Virus record (IMG/VR): IMGVR_UViG_3300012351_000196 | Span: 1 to 29,922 of that record | DNA: 29,922 nucleotides | From: a virus | Strand: one strand, 5' to 3' | Shown here: one piece after another, positions 1-6,924 of the stretch | Layout: the number at the start of each line of letters is the position of its first letter | Position numbering within the stretch: the stretch's first letter is position 1 | The notes under the pieces: model-generated | What the model saw: the letters and a program-made list of their open reading frames with translations, nothing else | What the model was told of the DNA's origin: nothing | The model's database searches: none | Translations under genes and position numbers: made by a program

Positions 1-639
1 CACGCCGCCACCACCGGGCCCGTCACCTCCTGGGACGACGAGTTCGACGCCGCCCCCGCGCCGTGGCCCGCGATCATCTCCCTCGCCGACGCCAAAGCCC
101 AGCTGAAAATGCCGGTCACCGACCACACGCTCGATGACCTGCTGCGCGACTACTTGGCCGGGGTGACCGGCGCGATCGAGGAATACAAGCACGAGGTGAT
201 CGTCCGCCGCACCGTCACCGACAGGCTCGACCTGCGCGGCGCCGGCTGGTACGGGCACGGGCGGCGCCGGTTCCGGCTCTGGTCCGCGCCGGTGATCTCC
301 CTGGTCTCCGTCGTGTCCTGGGACGGAGCTGTCACCTGGGATGTCACCCAGATGTCGGCGAGCGCGTCCGGGGTGGTGCTGGTGATGGGCGGCCTTCCGG
401 TCACCGGCCTGGCCGACGTCGCCTACATCGCCGGGTACGCCCAGGTCCCGGGCCGGTACCGGCGCGGCGCCCTGGTCATGCTGCAGCACGTGTGGGAAAC
501 CCAGCGGGGAGGCTCCCCGCTGGGGGCGATGGGCGGCGTCATCGGCCCCGAGGAACATTTCAGGCAACCTGGCGAGTTCTTCACCATCCCCGCCAAGGCC
601 AAGGAGTGGCTGGGGCCGCCCCGGCCGGTGGTGGCATGA
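1..639 (+). CDS. Phage head-tail connector protein (HK97 gp6-like), 5' end outside window
   Basis: The frame is open from base 1, so the start lies upstream of the window. The piece visible is about 212 residues. Its core reads as a gp6-like connector: a helical start (ISLADAKAQLKM), an acidic helix (DDLLRDYLAGVTGAIEEY) and a later strand-rich part. In the family this protein forms a ring between portal and tail. An internal ATG at 109 would cut off the conserved ISLADAKAQL helix, so it is not the start. The stop overlaps the next start (ATGA at 636), which implies translational coupling in the late operon. Capsid, portal and terminase genes would be expected to the left. Confidence 0.8.
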   Translation, partial: HAATTGPVTSWDDEFDAAPAPWPAIISLADAKAQLKMPVTDHTLDDLLRDYLAGVTGAIEEYKHEVIVRRTVTDRLDLRGAGWYGHGRRRFRLWSAPVISLVSVVSWDGAVTWDVTQMSASASGVVLVMGGLPVTGLADVAYIAGYAQVPGRYRRGALVMLQHVWETQRGGSPLGAMGGVIGPEEHFRQPGEFFTIPAKAKEWLGPPRPVVA

Positions 640-1121
640 CGATCACCAGCCGCGTCCCGAGTTTGATCGACTACCTGGTCACCTTGTTCCAGAACGCCGC
701 CACCCTCGGCACCGCCACGCCGAAGGTCACCGTCTACGACGGCCCGGTGGTCACCGCCGACCCCGAGCCCCTGGTCCTGTGGGTCGGCCTGTCCGACCCC
801 GCCATCCCCGCCGAGTCGGCGCACTTCGAGCAGGACTGGGCCGCGATCGGCAGGCGGGGCCGCGACGAGACGACCACCGTCCACTGCTGCGCCGTCGCGT
901 GGGGCGGCGCCGACTCCCTCGCCGCGCAGCGGGTCGCCGCGTTCGGGATCGTCGCCGCCGTCGAGACCCTCATGCAGGCCGACACGACGCAGTTCGGCGG
1001 GAACGTGCTGTACCCGGCGCCGGGCATCACGGCGGGGGCGCTGACCCAGATGAGCACGGACCGGGGGCCGGCCGCCCGCGTCGCGTTCGACCTGATCTTC
1101 AAGTCCAGGATCGGCGGCTAG
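636..1121 (+). CDS. Tail terminator / tail completion protein
   Basis: 161 residues. The start ATG overlaps the stop of the connector gene (ATGA). The N-terminal helix (RVPSLIDYLVTLFQNA), the VTVYDGPVV strand, an ARDE-like strand region and the C-terminal ARVAFDLIFKSRIGG match the general pattern of siphovirus tail terminator proteins lying between connector and tail-tube genes. Such a protein would cap the tail tube and join it to the head. The assignment rests mostly on position plus this pattern. Its TAG stop shares the bases CTAG with the stop of the convergent gene at 1118-1480. Confidence 0.6.
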   Translation: MTITSRVPSLIDYLVTLFQNAATLGTATPKVTVYDGPVVTADPEPLVLWVGLSDPAIPAESAHFEQDWAAIGRRGRDETTTVHCCAVAWGGADSLAAQRVAAFGIVAAVETLMQADTTQFGGNVLYPAPGITAGALTQMSTDRGPAARVAFDLIFKSRIGG

Positions 1122-1480
1122 GTCGCGCGCACGCGGAAGGACATCTCGGCTTCCGCATACCACTCAGGCACCGCGCCCCGGTCCACGCGGTACTTGTAGT
1201 GGCCGCCGAATTCGATGCGGGGCGCATCCATGAAGATGTACCCCTTCGCCTGCACCGCCTCGACGACCCGCCGGGCCTGATCAAGCAGGTTTGAGCGCTG
1301 CACCCACTCGCCGGGGTCGCCATCCGTGCCGGGCGTGAGCATCACGCGGATCTCATGCCACGCGAATAGCGCTGACGGGGCGAAGGTCGGCGCGCGCGTC
1401 ATGACATCCGCCCAGCCGTATGGCTCAAGCAGCGCATGCCACTCATCGGGGCTCAGGTCCTGGGTTTTCACGTCGGCCAT
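1118..1480 (-). CDS. Small hypothetical protein, antisense moron-like gene
   Basis: 120 residues, no family recognised. It is soluble, with no membrane segment. Tryptophans and charged residues are spread normally (SPDEWHALLEPYGWADVM; GGHYKYRVDRG), which supports real coding. It runs against the late operon, converging on the tail terminator gene so that the two stop codons share CTAG. A TACATT hexamer lies exactly 6 bases before the ATG, the arrangement of actinobacterial leaderless promoters, and there is no Shine-Dalgarno sequence. It is therefore likely expressed independently of the late genes, as lysogenic-conversion morons are. Function unknown. Confidence 0.65.
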   Translation of the reverse strand: MADVKTQDLSPDEWHALLEPYGWADVMTRAPTFAPSALFAWHEIRVMLTPGTDGDPGEWVQRSNLLDQARRVVEAVQAKGYIFMDAPRIEFGGHYKYRVDRGAVPEWYAEAEMSFRVRAT

Positions 1481-1486
1481 ACCGCC

Positions 1487-1492
1487 AATGTA
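1487..1492 (-). promoter_or_regulatory. -10 element of a leaderless promoter for the gene at 1118-1480
   Basis: TACATT on the - strand, followed by 6 bases and then the ATG. Transcription would start at or next to the initiation codon. No convincing -35 box is visible. The block GTACATTGG and the bases just before the ATG recur almost unchanged upstream of the neighbouring gene at 1738. Confidence 0.5.
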
Positions 1493-1498
1493 CGGCGG

Positions 1499-1738
1499 CT
1501 AGGGCTCGTACCTGACGCTCACCGCGCGCCCGAAGGCATCCTTCCGGCCCTTGCGCGGCACCGCCTCCGCCGCCTCCGCGAACGCGGCCTCCATGACCGG
1601 GAGCAGACGGCGCAGCTCACGGCGTATCTGCCGCCTGCGCCGCATCCGCCACGGGAGAAACAGGCCCCGGTCATATTCCGCGACCAGCGCGGCGATCTGG
1701 TCCTCGATCCCGCGCACCTCAGCCCACCGGTCCGCCAT
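1499..1738 (-). CDS. Small basic hypothetical protein, antisense moron-like gene
   Basis: 79 residues with an acidic N-terminal helix (WAEVRGIEDQIAALVAEYDRG) followed by a very basic stretch (WRMRRRRQIRRELRRLL) and a basic tail. It looks helical and could bind nucleic acid or protein, but no family was recognised. The start was chosen because a TACATT hexamer lies 7 bases before this ATG, within a sequence nearly identical to that before the gene at 1118-1480. The two genes are tandem on the - strand, 18 bases apart, between late genes on the + strand. Confidence 0.6.
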   Translation of the reverse strand: MADRWAEVRGIEDQIAALVAEYDRGLFLPWRMRRRRQIRRELRRLLPVMEAAFAEAAEAVPRKGRKDAFGRAVSVRYEP

Positions 1739-1745
1739 ACGGCCC

Positions 1746-1776
1746 AATGTACGGGAGAGCCAGTGTCCAAGGTCAA
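1746..1776 (-). promoter_or_regulatory. Promoter of the gene at 1499-1738
   Basis: TTGACC (1771-1776) and TACATT (1746-1751) on the - strand, separated by 19 bases, slightly longer than ideal. The -10 ends 7 bases before the ATG, which suggests a leaderless transcript. The promoter overlaps the start and ribosome binding site of the + strand gene at 1763. Confidence 0.45.
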
Positions 1777-1984
1777 GAACATCAGCGGCGGCCCGCTGGA
1801 CGTGCCGCTCCTGGACCGGGTCGTCGAGGACGGCGAGACCGTCGACGTGCCCGACTTCCAGCCGGACCACAGCGAGCAGGACCCCCTGCCGATCGTGTGG
1901 CCGCCGGACAAATGGGAGGCCGTCGCCGCGCCGAAGGTGGCCGCGGAGAAGGCCGCGAAGGCTGACAGCGGGAAGGGGGCGTAA
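1763..1984 (+). CDS. Small conserved-type protein upstream of the tail tube gene
   Basis: 73 residues from a GTG start with GGAGA five bases upstream; longer readings of this frame lack a ribosome binding site. The sequence begins SKVKNISGGPLDVPLLDRVVEDGETVDVPD, a small beta-rich fold, and ends in an Ala/Lys tail. Small proteins of this kind commonly sit just before the major tail protein in actinophage genomes. Their role is not established, though a head-tail or tail-tube accessory role is plausible. It lies 3 bases before the next gene. Confidence 0.65.
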   Translation: MSKVKNISGGPLDVPLLDRVVEDGETVDVPDFQPDHSEQDPLPIVWPPDKWEAVAAPKVAAEKAAKADSGKGA

Positions 1985-1987
1985 CCG

Positions 1988-3085
1988 GTGCCCACCTACG
2001 CGTCGGGACTGTCGGGCCAGGTCGGCGTCGTCACCGCGCCTTCGTACGGGGACAGCGCCACGGTCGTCACCCGGTTCTATGAGTTCCTCTCGGAGAACTT
2101 CGTCTTCAACCCGAACTTCCTCGACGGCCAGGGCCTGAAGGCGGGGCAGGCGTTCAACCGGGCCACCCGCACCGTCATGTCGCAGTTTGACGTCAACGGC
2201 GACCTGACCATGGAGCACACCGACGGGTCGGCCGCCTCCGCCGCCGCCGACTCGATGGGCCTGTGGTGGAAGCACTCCCTCGGCTCATCCGTGACCACGC
2301 CGACCCAGATCGGCGCCACCACCGCGTACAAGCAGATCCACACCCCCGGCTCCAAGGCGGGCCTGTTCGCGACCGCCCAGGTCGGCCGGCCGCAGATCAG
2401 CGGCGTCACCGTCCAGCCGTTCACCCAGATCGGCGTCAAGATCACCGACTGGGAATTCTCCTGCAGCGACAACCAGATCGCGCAGCTCAAGGTCACCTGC
2501 GACGCGCAGACCGAGCTCACCTCCGTCGCCCTGGCCGCCGCGTCCTACCCGGTGCCCAACGGCCTGTTCGCGTTCTCCGACGCGGCGAACTTCAAGCTCG
2601 GCGGCACCGCCACCACCGCGTCCGGCGAGACCACGATCGCGTCCGGCGTCGCGGTGCAGTCCCGGGTCACCGGGATCACGATCACGGGCAGTACACCGAT
2701 GAAGACAGATCGTTACGGTTTGGGCAACGCCGGCCTGAAGGGAGAACCGATCGAGAACGCTATACCGTCTGTAACTGGTACGCTACAGACTGAGTTCTTC
2801 TCCCGCACCGAGTTCTACGACGTGTTCCGCGCGAACACCTACCAGCCGTTCCAGCTGGACTTCTCCCACTTCGACGGCGCCGGGAAGGACGCCGGCGGCG
2901 TCGCCTCCGGCCCGAACCCGTACCTGCTGAGCTTCATCATGCCCGCGTGCCGGTTCAAGAGCGCCGGCGTCAACATCAGCGGGCCCGACGTAATCCCCCA
3001 GTCGATCGGCTTCCAGGCGTACGACAACGGGACCGACCCGGTCATCCAGGTGAAGCTCGTGAGCAAGGAAGCCGTCGCCCTGTGA
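1988..3085 (+). CDS. Major tail (tail tube) protein
   Basis: 365 residues from a GTG start preceded by a purine-rich GGAAGGGGG. Features are a Gly/Ser/Thr-rich beta pattern, the N-terminal ASGLSGQVGVVTAPSYGD typical of tail-tube proteins, repeated strand motifs (ISGVTVQP, VTGITITG), and a C-terminal VIPQSIGFQAYDNG. Its place before the frameshifted tail chaperones and the tape measure supports the call. It would form the hexameric tail tube. One odd stretch (about 2690-2800) is visibly A+T-richer, with rare codons (ACA, ATA, CTA, TTG, GTA) and a 7-bp inverted repeat. The last codons overlap the next start (GTGA). Confidence 0.8.
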   Translation: MPTYASGLSGQVGVVTAPSYGDSATVVTRFYEFLSENFVFNPNFLDGQGLKAGQAFNRATRTVMSQFDVNGDLTMEHTDGSAASAAADSMGLWWKHSLGSSVTTPTQIGATTAYKQIHTPGSKAGLFATAQVGRPQISGVTVQPFTQIGVKITDWEFSCSDNQIAQLKVTCDAQTELTSVALAAASYPVPNGLFAFSDAANFKLGGTATTASGETTIASGVAVQSRVTGITITGSTPMKTDRYGLGNAGLKGEPIENAIPSVTGTLQTEFFSRTEFYDVFRANTYQPFQLDFSHFDGAGKDAGGVASGPNPYLLSFIMPACRFKSAGVNISGPDVIPQSIGFQAYDNGTDPVIQVKLVSKEAVAL

Positions 3086-3597
3086 TATTCAGCCTGTGGC
3101 CCCGCGTGATCATCAGGCTCGGCGACGGCGAGCAGCATGTCTTCGACCGCAGCCGCCTGATGTTCACCGAGGTCGCCGAGATCGAGAAAGTCACCGGCCT
3201 GTCCTACGGGGAGTGGGAGCGGGAGCTGGGCCGGTACTCCATCACCGCCATCGGGGCGCTGGTCCACGTGCTCCGCAAGCGCGACGACATGCCGTCCGAC
3301 TTCGCGACGATGCAGTTCAACGCCGGCCAGCTCGAGGTGCTGCCCGTCCACGACGACGGCACCGAGTACACGGTGGAGGAGGCGGCGGCGGAACTGACCA
3401 GGCGCATCGAGCAGGCGCGGGAGGGGCCGGGCCCTACCCCCGCCGCGGCCGCCGCCGCGGCACCCGGGAGCAGCGGCCCGGCTACGACCATTACAAGCCC
3501 GCCTTCGCCGCCATCCTCCATATCCGCCCGTGGGAATGGGAACGGCTCACCTGGCAAGACTTCCTCATCTGTAAAGCGCACATCGACGCGCAGCTAG
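3082..3597 (+). CDS. Tail assembly chaperone, zero-frame product (G-like)
   Basis: 171 residues from a GTG overlapping the tail-tube stop. The core (VIIRLGDGEQHVFDRSRLMFTEVAEIEKVTGLSYGEWERELG and following) is the N-terminal domain of the tail assembly chaperones that coat the tape measure before tube polymerisation. After about codon 118 this frame turns to low-complexity Ala/Pro/Ser. The conserved continuation lies in the -1 frame. The stop shares CTAG with the convergent gene at 3594. Confidence 0.75.
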   Translation: MIFSLWPRVIIRLGDGEQHVFDRSRLMFTEVAEIEKVTGLSYGEWERELGRYSITAIGALVHVLRKRDDMPSDFATMQFNAGQLEVLPVHDDGTEYTVEEAAAELTRRIEQAREGPGPTPAAAAAAAPGSSGPATTITSPPSPPSSISARGNGNGSPGKTSSSVKRTSTRS

Positions 3598-3650
3598 AAG
3601 CCCAGGCGAAACGGGCGGCGGCTAACGGCGCGGGTCAGCGGGTCAGGTAA
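3082..3650 (+). CDS. Tail assembly chaperone, -1 frameshift product (GT-like)
   Basis: Ribosomes that slip back one base at 3429-3435 continue from 3435 in the other frame. This gives 118 residues of the zero-frame product plus 71 more, including HIRPWEWERLTWQDFLICKAHIDAQLEAQAKR, the Trp-rich domain typical of the T part of such chaperones. The fusion would be about 189 residues and would be made in smaller amounts than the short form. The family commonly uses -1 frameshifting between tail tube and tape measure genes, and here the signal is plainly visible. The last 57 bases are antisense to the small gene at 3594-3749. Confidence 0.8.
3429..3461 (+). promoter_or_regulatory. -1 programmed ribosomal frameshift signal
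   Basis: The heptamer G GGC CCT (3429-3435) fits X XXY YYZ in the zero frame. Both tRNAs can re-pair after slipping, GGC to GGG and CCT to CCC. Six bases later comes a perfect hairpin: GCCGCGGC (3442-3449), loop CGCC, GCCGCGGC (3454-3461). Spacing and stem fit the standard stimulator model. The -1 frame then encodes the expected chaperone C-terminus. Confidence 0.8.
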
Positions 3651-3749
3651 GGTCCTGCGCCACGCGCCGACGGCCAGCGACATGACAGATGCGACGGCGA
3701 GGGCCAGGAGAAGTCCCGTGCCCTCAATGATCCAGTAAATGTGCCACAT
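3594..3749 (-). CDS. Small membrane protein, antisense moron-like gene
   Basis: 51 residues: MWHIYWIIEGTG, then one hydrophobic segment (about residues 11-29) and a basic tail with many Arg. This looks like a single-pass membrane peptide with its tail in the cytoplasm. It converges on the chaperone gene, with the stop codons sharing CTAG and 57 bases overlapping the frameshift product. A TAACGT hexamer lies exactly 6 bases before the ATG, so a leaderless transcript is likely. Roles known for small membrane morons include superinfection exclusion, but nothing here proves that. Confidence 0.55.
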   Translation of the reverse strand: MWHIYWIIEGTGLLLALAVASVMSLAVGAWRRTLPDPLTRAVSRRPFRLGF

Positions 3750-3755
3750 CCCGCT

Positions 3756-3761
3756 ACGTTA
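3756..3761 (-). promoter_or_regulatory. -10 element of a leaderless promoter for the gene at 3594-3749
   Basis: TAACGT on the - strand, 6 bases before the ATG. It has the same spacing as the elements before the genes at 1480, 23908 and 25306. No clear -35 box was seen. Confidence 0.45.
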
Positions 3762-3778
3762 ACCGCAGGGAGACGTGC

Positions 3779-4255
3779 ATGCCAGACCCCGGCGCCGTCC
3801 AGCTGCATGCCCTGGCGGCGCGGCTGCGCGCGGCCGGCACCCAGGGGCAGGGGCTGCGCCGCGAGCTGATGAAGGCCATCACCGAGGCCGCCCGGCCGCT
3901 GGCGGAGGAGATCTCCAGCGTGGGGCACCTCGAGCCGTACATGCCGGACCGGTACGCCGCCGTGCTCGCCGCGGACCTGTCCGTCAGGGCGAAGAGGAGC
4001 TTCTCCGGCGACCCGGTCATCTCCGTCCGCGCGCAGGCCCGCGAGCACAAGCGCAAGGTGGCCATGCTCGACGCCGGGACCATCAACCATCCCGTCTGGG
4101 CGCAGGGGCCGCGGAAGACGTGGCGGTGGTCGAACCACCAGACCGGGGGCATGAAGGCGGGATTCTTCACCGATCCGTGCCGGGACGCGGCCCCGCAGAT
4201 CCGCGCCAAGGTCATGCAGGCGCTGACTGACACCGCCAGGCAGATCGCGCCGTGA
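3779..4255 (+). CDS. HK97 gp10-like tail completion/adaptor protein
   Basis: 158 residues, ATG start with AGGGAGA upstream. The N-terminal helix (ALAARLRAAGTQGQGLRRELMKAITEAARPLAEEI) resembles HK97 gp10-like proteins, followed by a mixed strand part (TWRWSNHQTGGMKAGFF) and a C-terminal helix. Such proteins usually act in head-tail joining and are normally coded before the tail tube gene. Here the gene lies between the chaperones and the tape measure, an unusual place. An alternative is an actinophage-specific minor tail protein of similar fold. Confidence 0.55.
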   Translation: MPDPGAVQLHALAARLRAAGTQGQGLRRELMKAITEAARPLAEEISSVGHLEPYMPDRYAAVLAADLSVRAKRSFSGDPVISVRAQAREHKRKVAMLDAGTINHPVWAQGPRKTWRWSNHQTGGMKAGFFTDPCRDAAPQIRAKVMQALTDTARQIAP

Positions 4256-4264
4256 GGGGAAGCC

Positions 4265-6868
4265 GTGGCTGACCGCCTGCAGACCCTGATCTTCGAGATC
4301 ATCACGCGCGACCACGCGTCCGCGGGCCTGTCCGCGATCGGCCATTCCGCGTCCGGCGCGGCCGGGAACGTCGACAGCCTCACCCGGCGGCTGAACGAGG
4401 TCGGCCGCAAGACCGCGCAGGCCCGCGTCGCGCTGGCCGGGGACAGGGAAGCGCTGGCGCGCCTTGACGCGATCGAGGCGCGGCTGGTCAGCCTCAGCCG
4501 GCGCACCGCCTCGCCGAAGCTGACCGTCGAGGGCGCGGCCCGGGCCATCGCCGAGATCTCCGCGCTGGACGTCGCCCTGGACAAGGTCGGCGGCAAGGGC
4601 GGCGCGGCGCAGCAGGCCACCTCCAGCCTCGGCGCCCTCAGCGGCACGACCGGGGTGTCCGGGATGGGCGCCCTGATCGGCGCCGGGGTCGTCCTGTCCC
4701 CTGTCATCGCCACCCTCGGCATCGGGCTGGCCGGGTTCGGGGCCGCCGCGTACGGGGCGATCGCCCCGATCGAGAAAGCCGCGCAGAAAACCGGCGGCCT
4801 GCAGAAGAACATGCACCTGCTGAACCCCGAACAGCAGCAGCTCGCCACGTCGATCCTGGGCCTGGGCAGGCAGTACCACCAGTTCGAGCAGCAGCTGCAG
4901 CCCGAGGTCCTGGCCGTGTTCGGCAAGGGCATCCAGCTCGCCGGGCACCTGATGCACGACGTGCAGCCGGTCGCGCAGGCCACCGGGAAGGCGCTCGGCG
5001 GGCTGCTCGGCCAGATCGACGCCGAGTTCGCCTCCGGGACGTGGCAGCGGTTTTTCGGGTTCATGGCCGACCGTGCCGGGCCCGACGTCAAGCTGCTCGG
5101 CAACCTGTTCGTGCAGCTGGCCGACGACCTGCCGCCGCTGCTCACCCAGCTCCAGCCGCTAGCCGACGGGTTCCTGAAGGACACCACCGCGATCCTCAAG
5201 CTCACCGGCGCCACCACCGCGGCCGTCGCGTGGGAGCACCAGCAGGCCGACGCCGTCTCGCACAGCACCGGCTGGCTGGGCAAGCTCGGGCACGCCGCCG
5301 AGCAGGCGTTCGCGCAGATGTTCCCCGGCGTCAAGGGCGCCGCGGCGCTGCAGAAGGCCCTGGACGGCGCCGGGAGCTCCGCGGGCAGGACCGGGACCGC
5401 GGTGGCCGCGGGGGCCGCGGCGTTCAGGGGCGCGTGGCCCGCGGCGCAGTCCTACGCCCAGTGGGTCCAGGCCGCCGCGACGGCCACCGCGAACCTGATG
5501 AACGCGCAGGACAGCGCGCTGGCCGCGCAGCTGGCCTACGGCAACTCCCTGGTGACCTCGGCCAACGACGCCGCCGCGCTGCACACCGCGCTGAAGGCCT
5601 CCGGCGGCGCGGTCGGGCTGCAGACCCAGGCGCAGCGGAACAGCTTCTCCGCGGCCAACACCTACATCGCCGGCCTGGCCAGCCAGGCCGTCCAGGCGTA
5701 CAAGTCCGGCCACGGCGTCGACGCCGCCATGACCGCCATCCGGAACGGGCTGCCGCTGCTGGACTCGGCCAAGACCACGAACAAGCAGTACTGGCAGGAA
5801 GTCCGGACACTCGTCACGTGGCTGAACAAGCTCAGCCTGGAGAAATTCATCGCCACCGCGATCCACGTCACCGGGTCCGGCCAGTGGTCGGTGACCGGCA
5901 CCACGATCACGCCGGGGGTCGCGCACGGCCCGCAGAACATCGGCGCCGCCCCCACCTCCACCGGGGCGGCCGCGGGCCTGTACATCACGGGCGGCCGCCG
6001 CGGCGTCGACGACCAGCTGATCGCCGCGCAGCGCGGCGAGCTCATCGTCCCCGTCCCGATGGTGGACGCGGGCCTCGTCGACCACCTGCGCGGCCTCATC
6101 CCGGGGTTCGCGGCAGGCGGCGTCGCCGGGTCCTGGTCCGGGGCCGTGAAGGGCCTGCCGCCGTGGACGGGCGGCCGGCTGGACGCGACGCTGGGAGCCC
6201 TCGCCAGCGCCACGGCGAACGCCGCGCTGGCCGCGATGCGCGCCGCGCAGGCCGCGGCCAGGGCGGCCCAGGGCGCCGCGGGCGCGGGCGGCGGCCCGGT
6301 CTCGGGAGACGCGCGCGCCGCGCAGGCCTACGCACTCTCCCGGTTCGGCATGTACGGCTGGAGCCCGGCCTACGACGGGCCCAGCCTCCTTTCCCTGTGG
6401 AACAGGGAGTCGGGCTGGAACAGGTTCGCGTACAACGCCGGCTCCGGGGCCACCGGCATTCCGCAGGCGCTGCCCTACACCAAGATGCCGCGGGCGGCGT
6501 GGCTGCCGTCACAGGGCGGCCAGGCCGCGATGGGACCGCAGGTCAACTGGGGCGAGGACTACATCCGCGGCCGGTACGGCAGCCCGTCCCGGGCGTGGGC
6601 GCACGAGATGGCGTTCAACTGGTACGACGACGCCGGCCGGACCGCCCGGTACCTGCCCCCCGGGATCTCGCTGGCCGGCAACCGGACCGGCCGCCCCGAG
6701 CCCGTCGGCGCGGCCGCCGGCACCACGGTCATCTTCCAGCCGGGCGCCGTCGTCATCCACGCGCCCGCCGGGAACGGCCGCGACATCGGCCGCCAGCTCG
6801 CCGAGTACCTCGGCGCGCACGTCAAGGGCGGCGGCCGGATCTACCCGCCGGGCGTCACGCCGCGCTAG
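4265..6868 (+). CDS. Tape measure protein with transglycosylase-like domain
   Basis: 867 residues, GTG start after AGGGGAAGCC. It is long and Ala/Gly-rich, with coiled-coil helices in the first 120 residues and a hydrophobic stretch near residues 130-170 (SGMGALIGAGVVLSPVIATLG). A C-terminal lytic-transglycosylase-like domain spans roughly residues 680-790, with W-N-R-E-S-G-W-N (putative catalytic Glu about residue 715), then ATGIPQALP and NWGEDYIRGRYGSP. The protein sets tail length; by the common rule of about 1.5 angstroms per residue the tail would be near 130 nm. The domain probably opens peptidoglycan during DNA entry. Confidence 0.85.
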   Translation: MADRLQTLIFEIITRDHASAGLSAIGHSASGAAGNVDSLTRRLNEVGRKTAQARVALAGDREALARLDAIEARLVSLSRRTASPKLTVEGAARAIAEISALDVALDKVGGKGGAAQQATSSLGALSGTTGVSGMGALIGAGVVLSPVIATLGIGLAGFGAAAYGAIAPIEKAAQKTGGLQKNMHLLNPEQQQLATSILGLGRQYHQFEQQLQPEVLAVFGKGIQLAGHLMHDVQPVAQATGKALGGLLGQIDAEFASGTWQRFFGFMADRAGPDVKLLGNLFVQLADDLPPLLTQLQPLADGFLKDTTAILKLTGATTAAVAWEHQQADAVSHSTGWLGKLGHAAEQAFAQMFPGVKGAAALQKALDGAGSSAGRTGTAVAAGAAAFRGAWPAAQSYAQWVQAAATATANLMNAQDSALAAQLAYGNSLVTSANDAAALHTALKASGGAVGLQTQAQRNSFSAANTYIAGLASQAVQAYKSGHGVDAAMTAIRNGLPLLDSAKTTNKQYWQEVRTLVTWLNKLSLEKFIATAIHVTGSGQWSVTGTTITPGVAHGPQNIGAAPTSTGAAAGLYITGGRRGVDDQLIAAQRGELIVPVPMVDAGLVDHLRGLIPGFAAGGVAGSWSGAVKGLPPWTGGRLDATLGALASATANAALAAMRAAQAAARAAQGAAGAGGGPVSGDARAAQAYALSRFGMYGWSPAYDGPSLLSLWNRESGWNRFAYNAGSGATGIPQALPYTKMPRAAWLPSQGGQAAMGPQVNWGEDYIRGRYGSPSRAWAHEMAFNWYDDAGRTARYLPPGISLAGNRTGRPEPVGAAAGTTVIFQPGAVVIHAPAGNGRDIGRQLAEYLGAHVKGGGRIYPPGVTPR

Positions 6869-6924
6869 TGACCTAGATGACGTACCCCGCCGTCTACGGG
6901 CCCGCCTACAGTGCGGAGGCCCCC

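Noticed and set aside
3635-5334. Long open frames on the - strand opposite the gp10-like and tape measure genes (up to 526 codons)
   Set aside because: They are antisense to well-supported genes, are rich in Arg/Pro/Ala/Ser without domains, and arise from G+C bias in codon third positions.
5041-6876. 611-codon + frame overlapping the tape measure gene
   Set aside because: Arg/Gly/Pro-dominated out-of-frame reading of the tape measure gene with no ribosome site.
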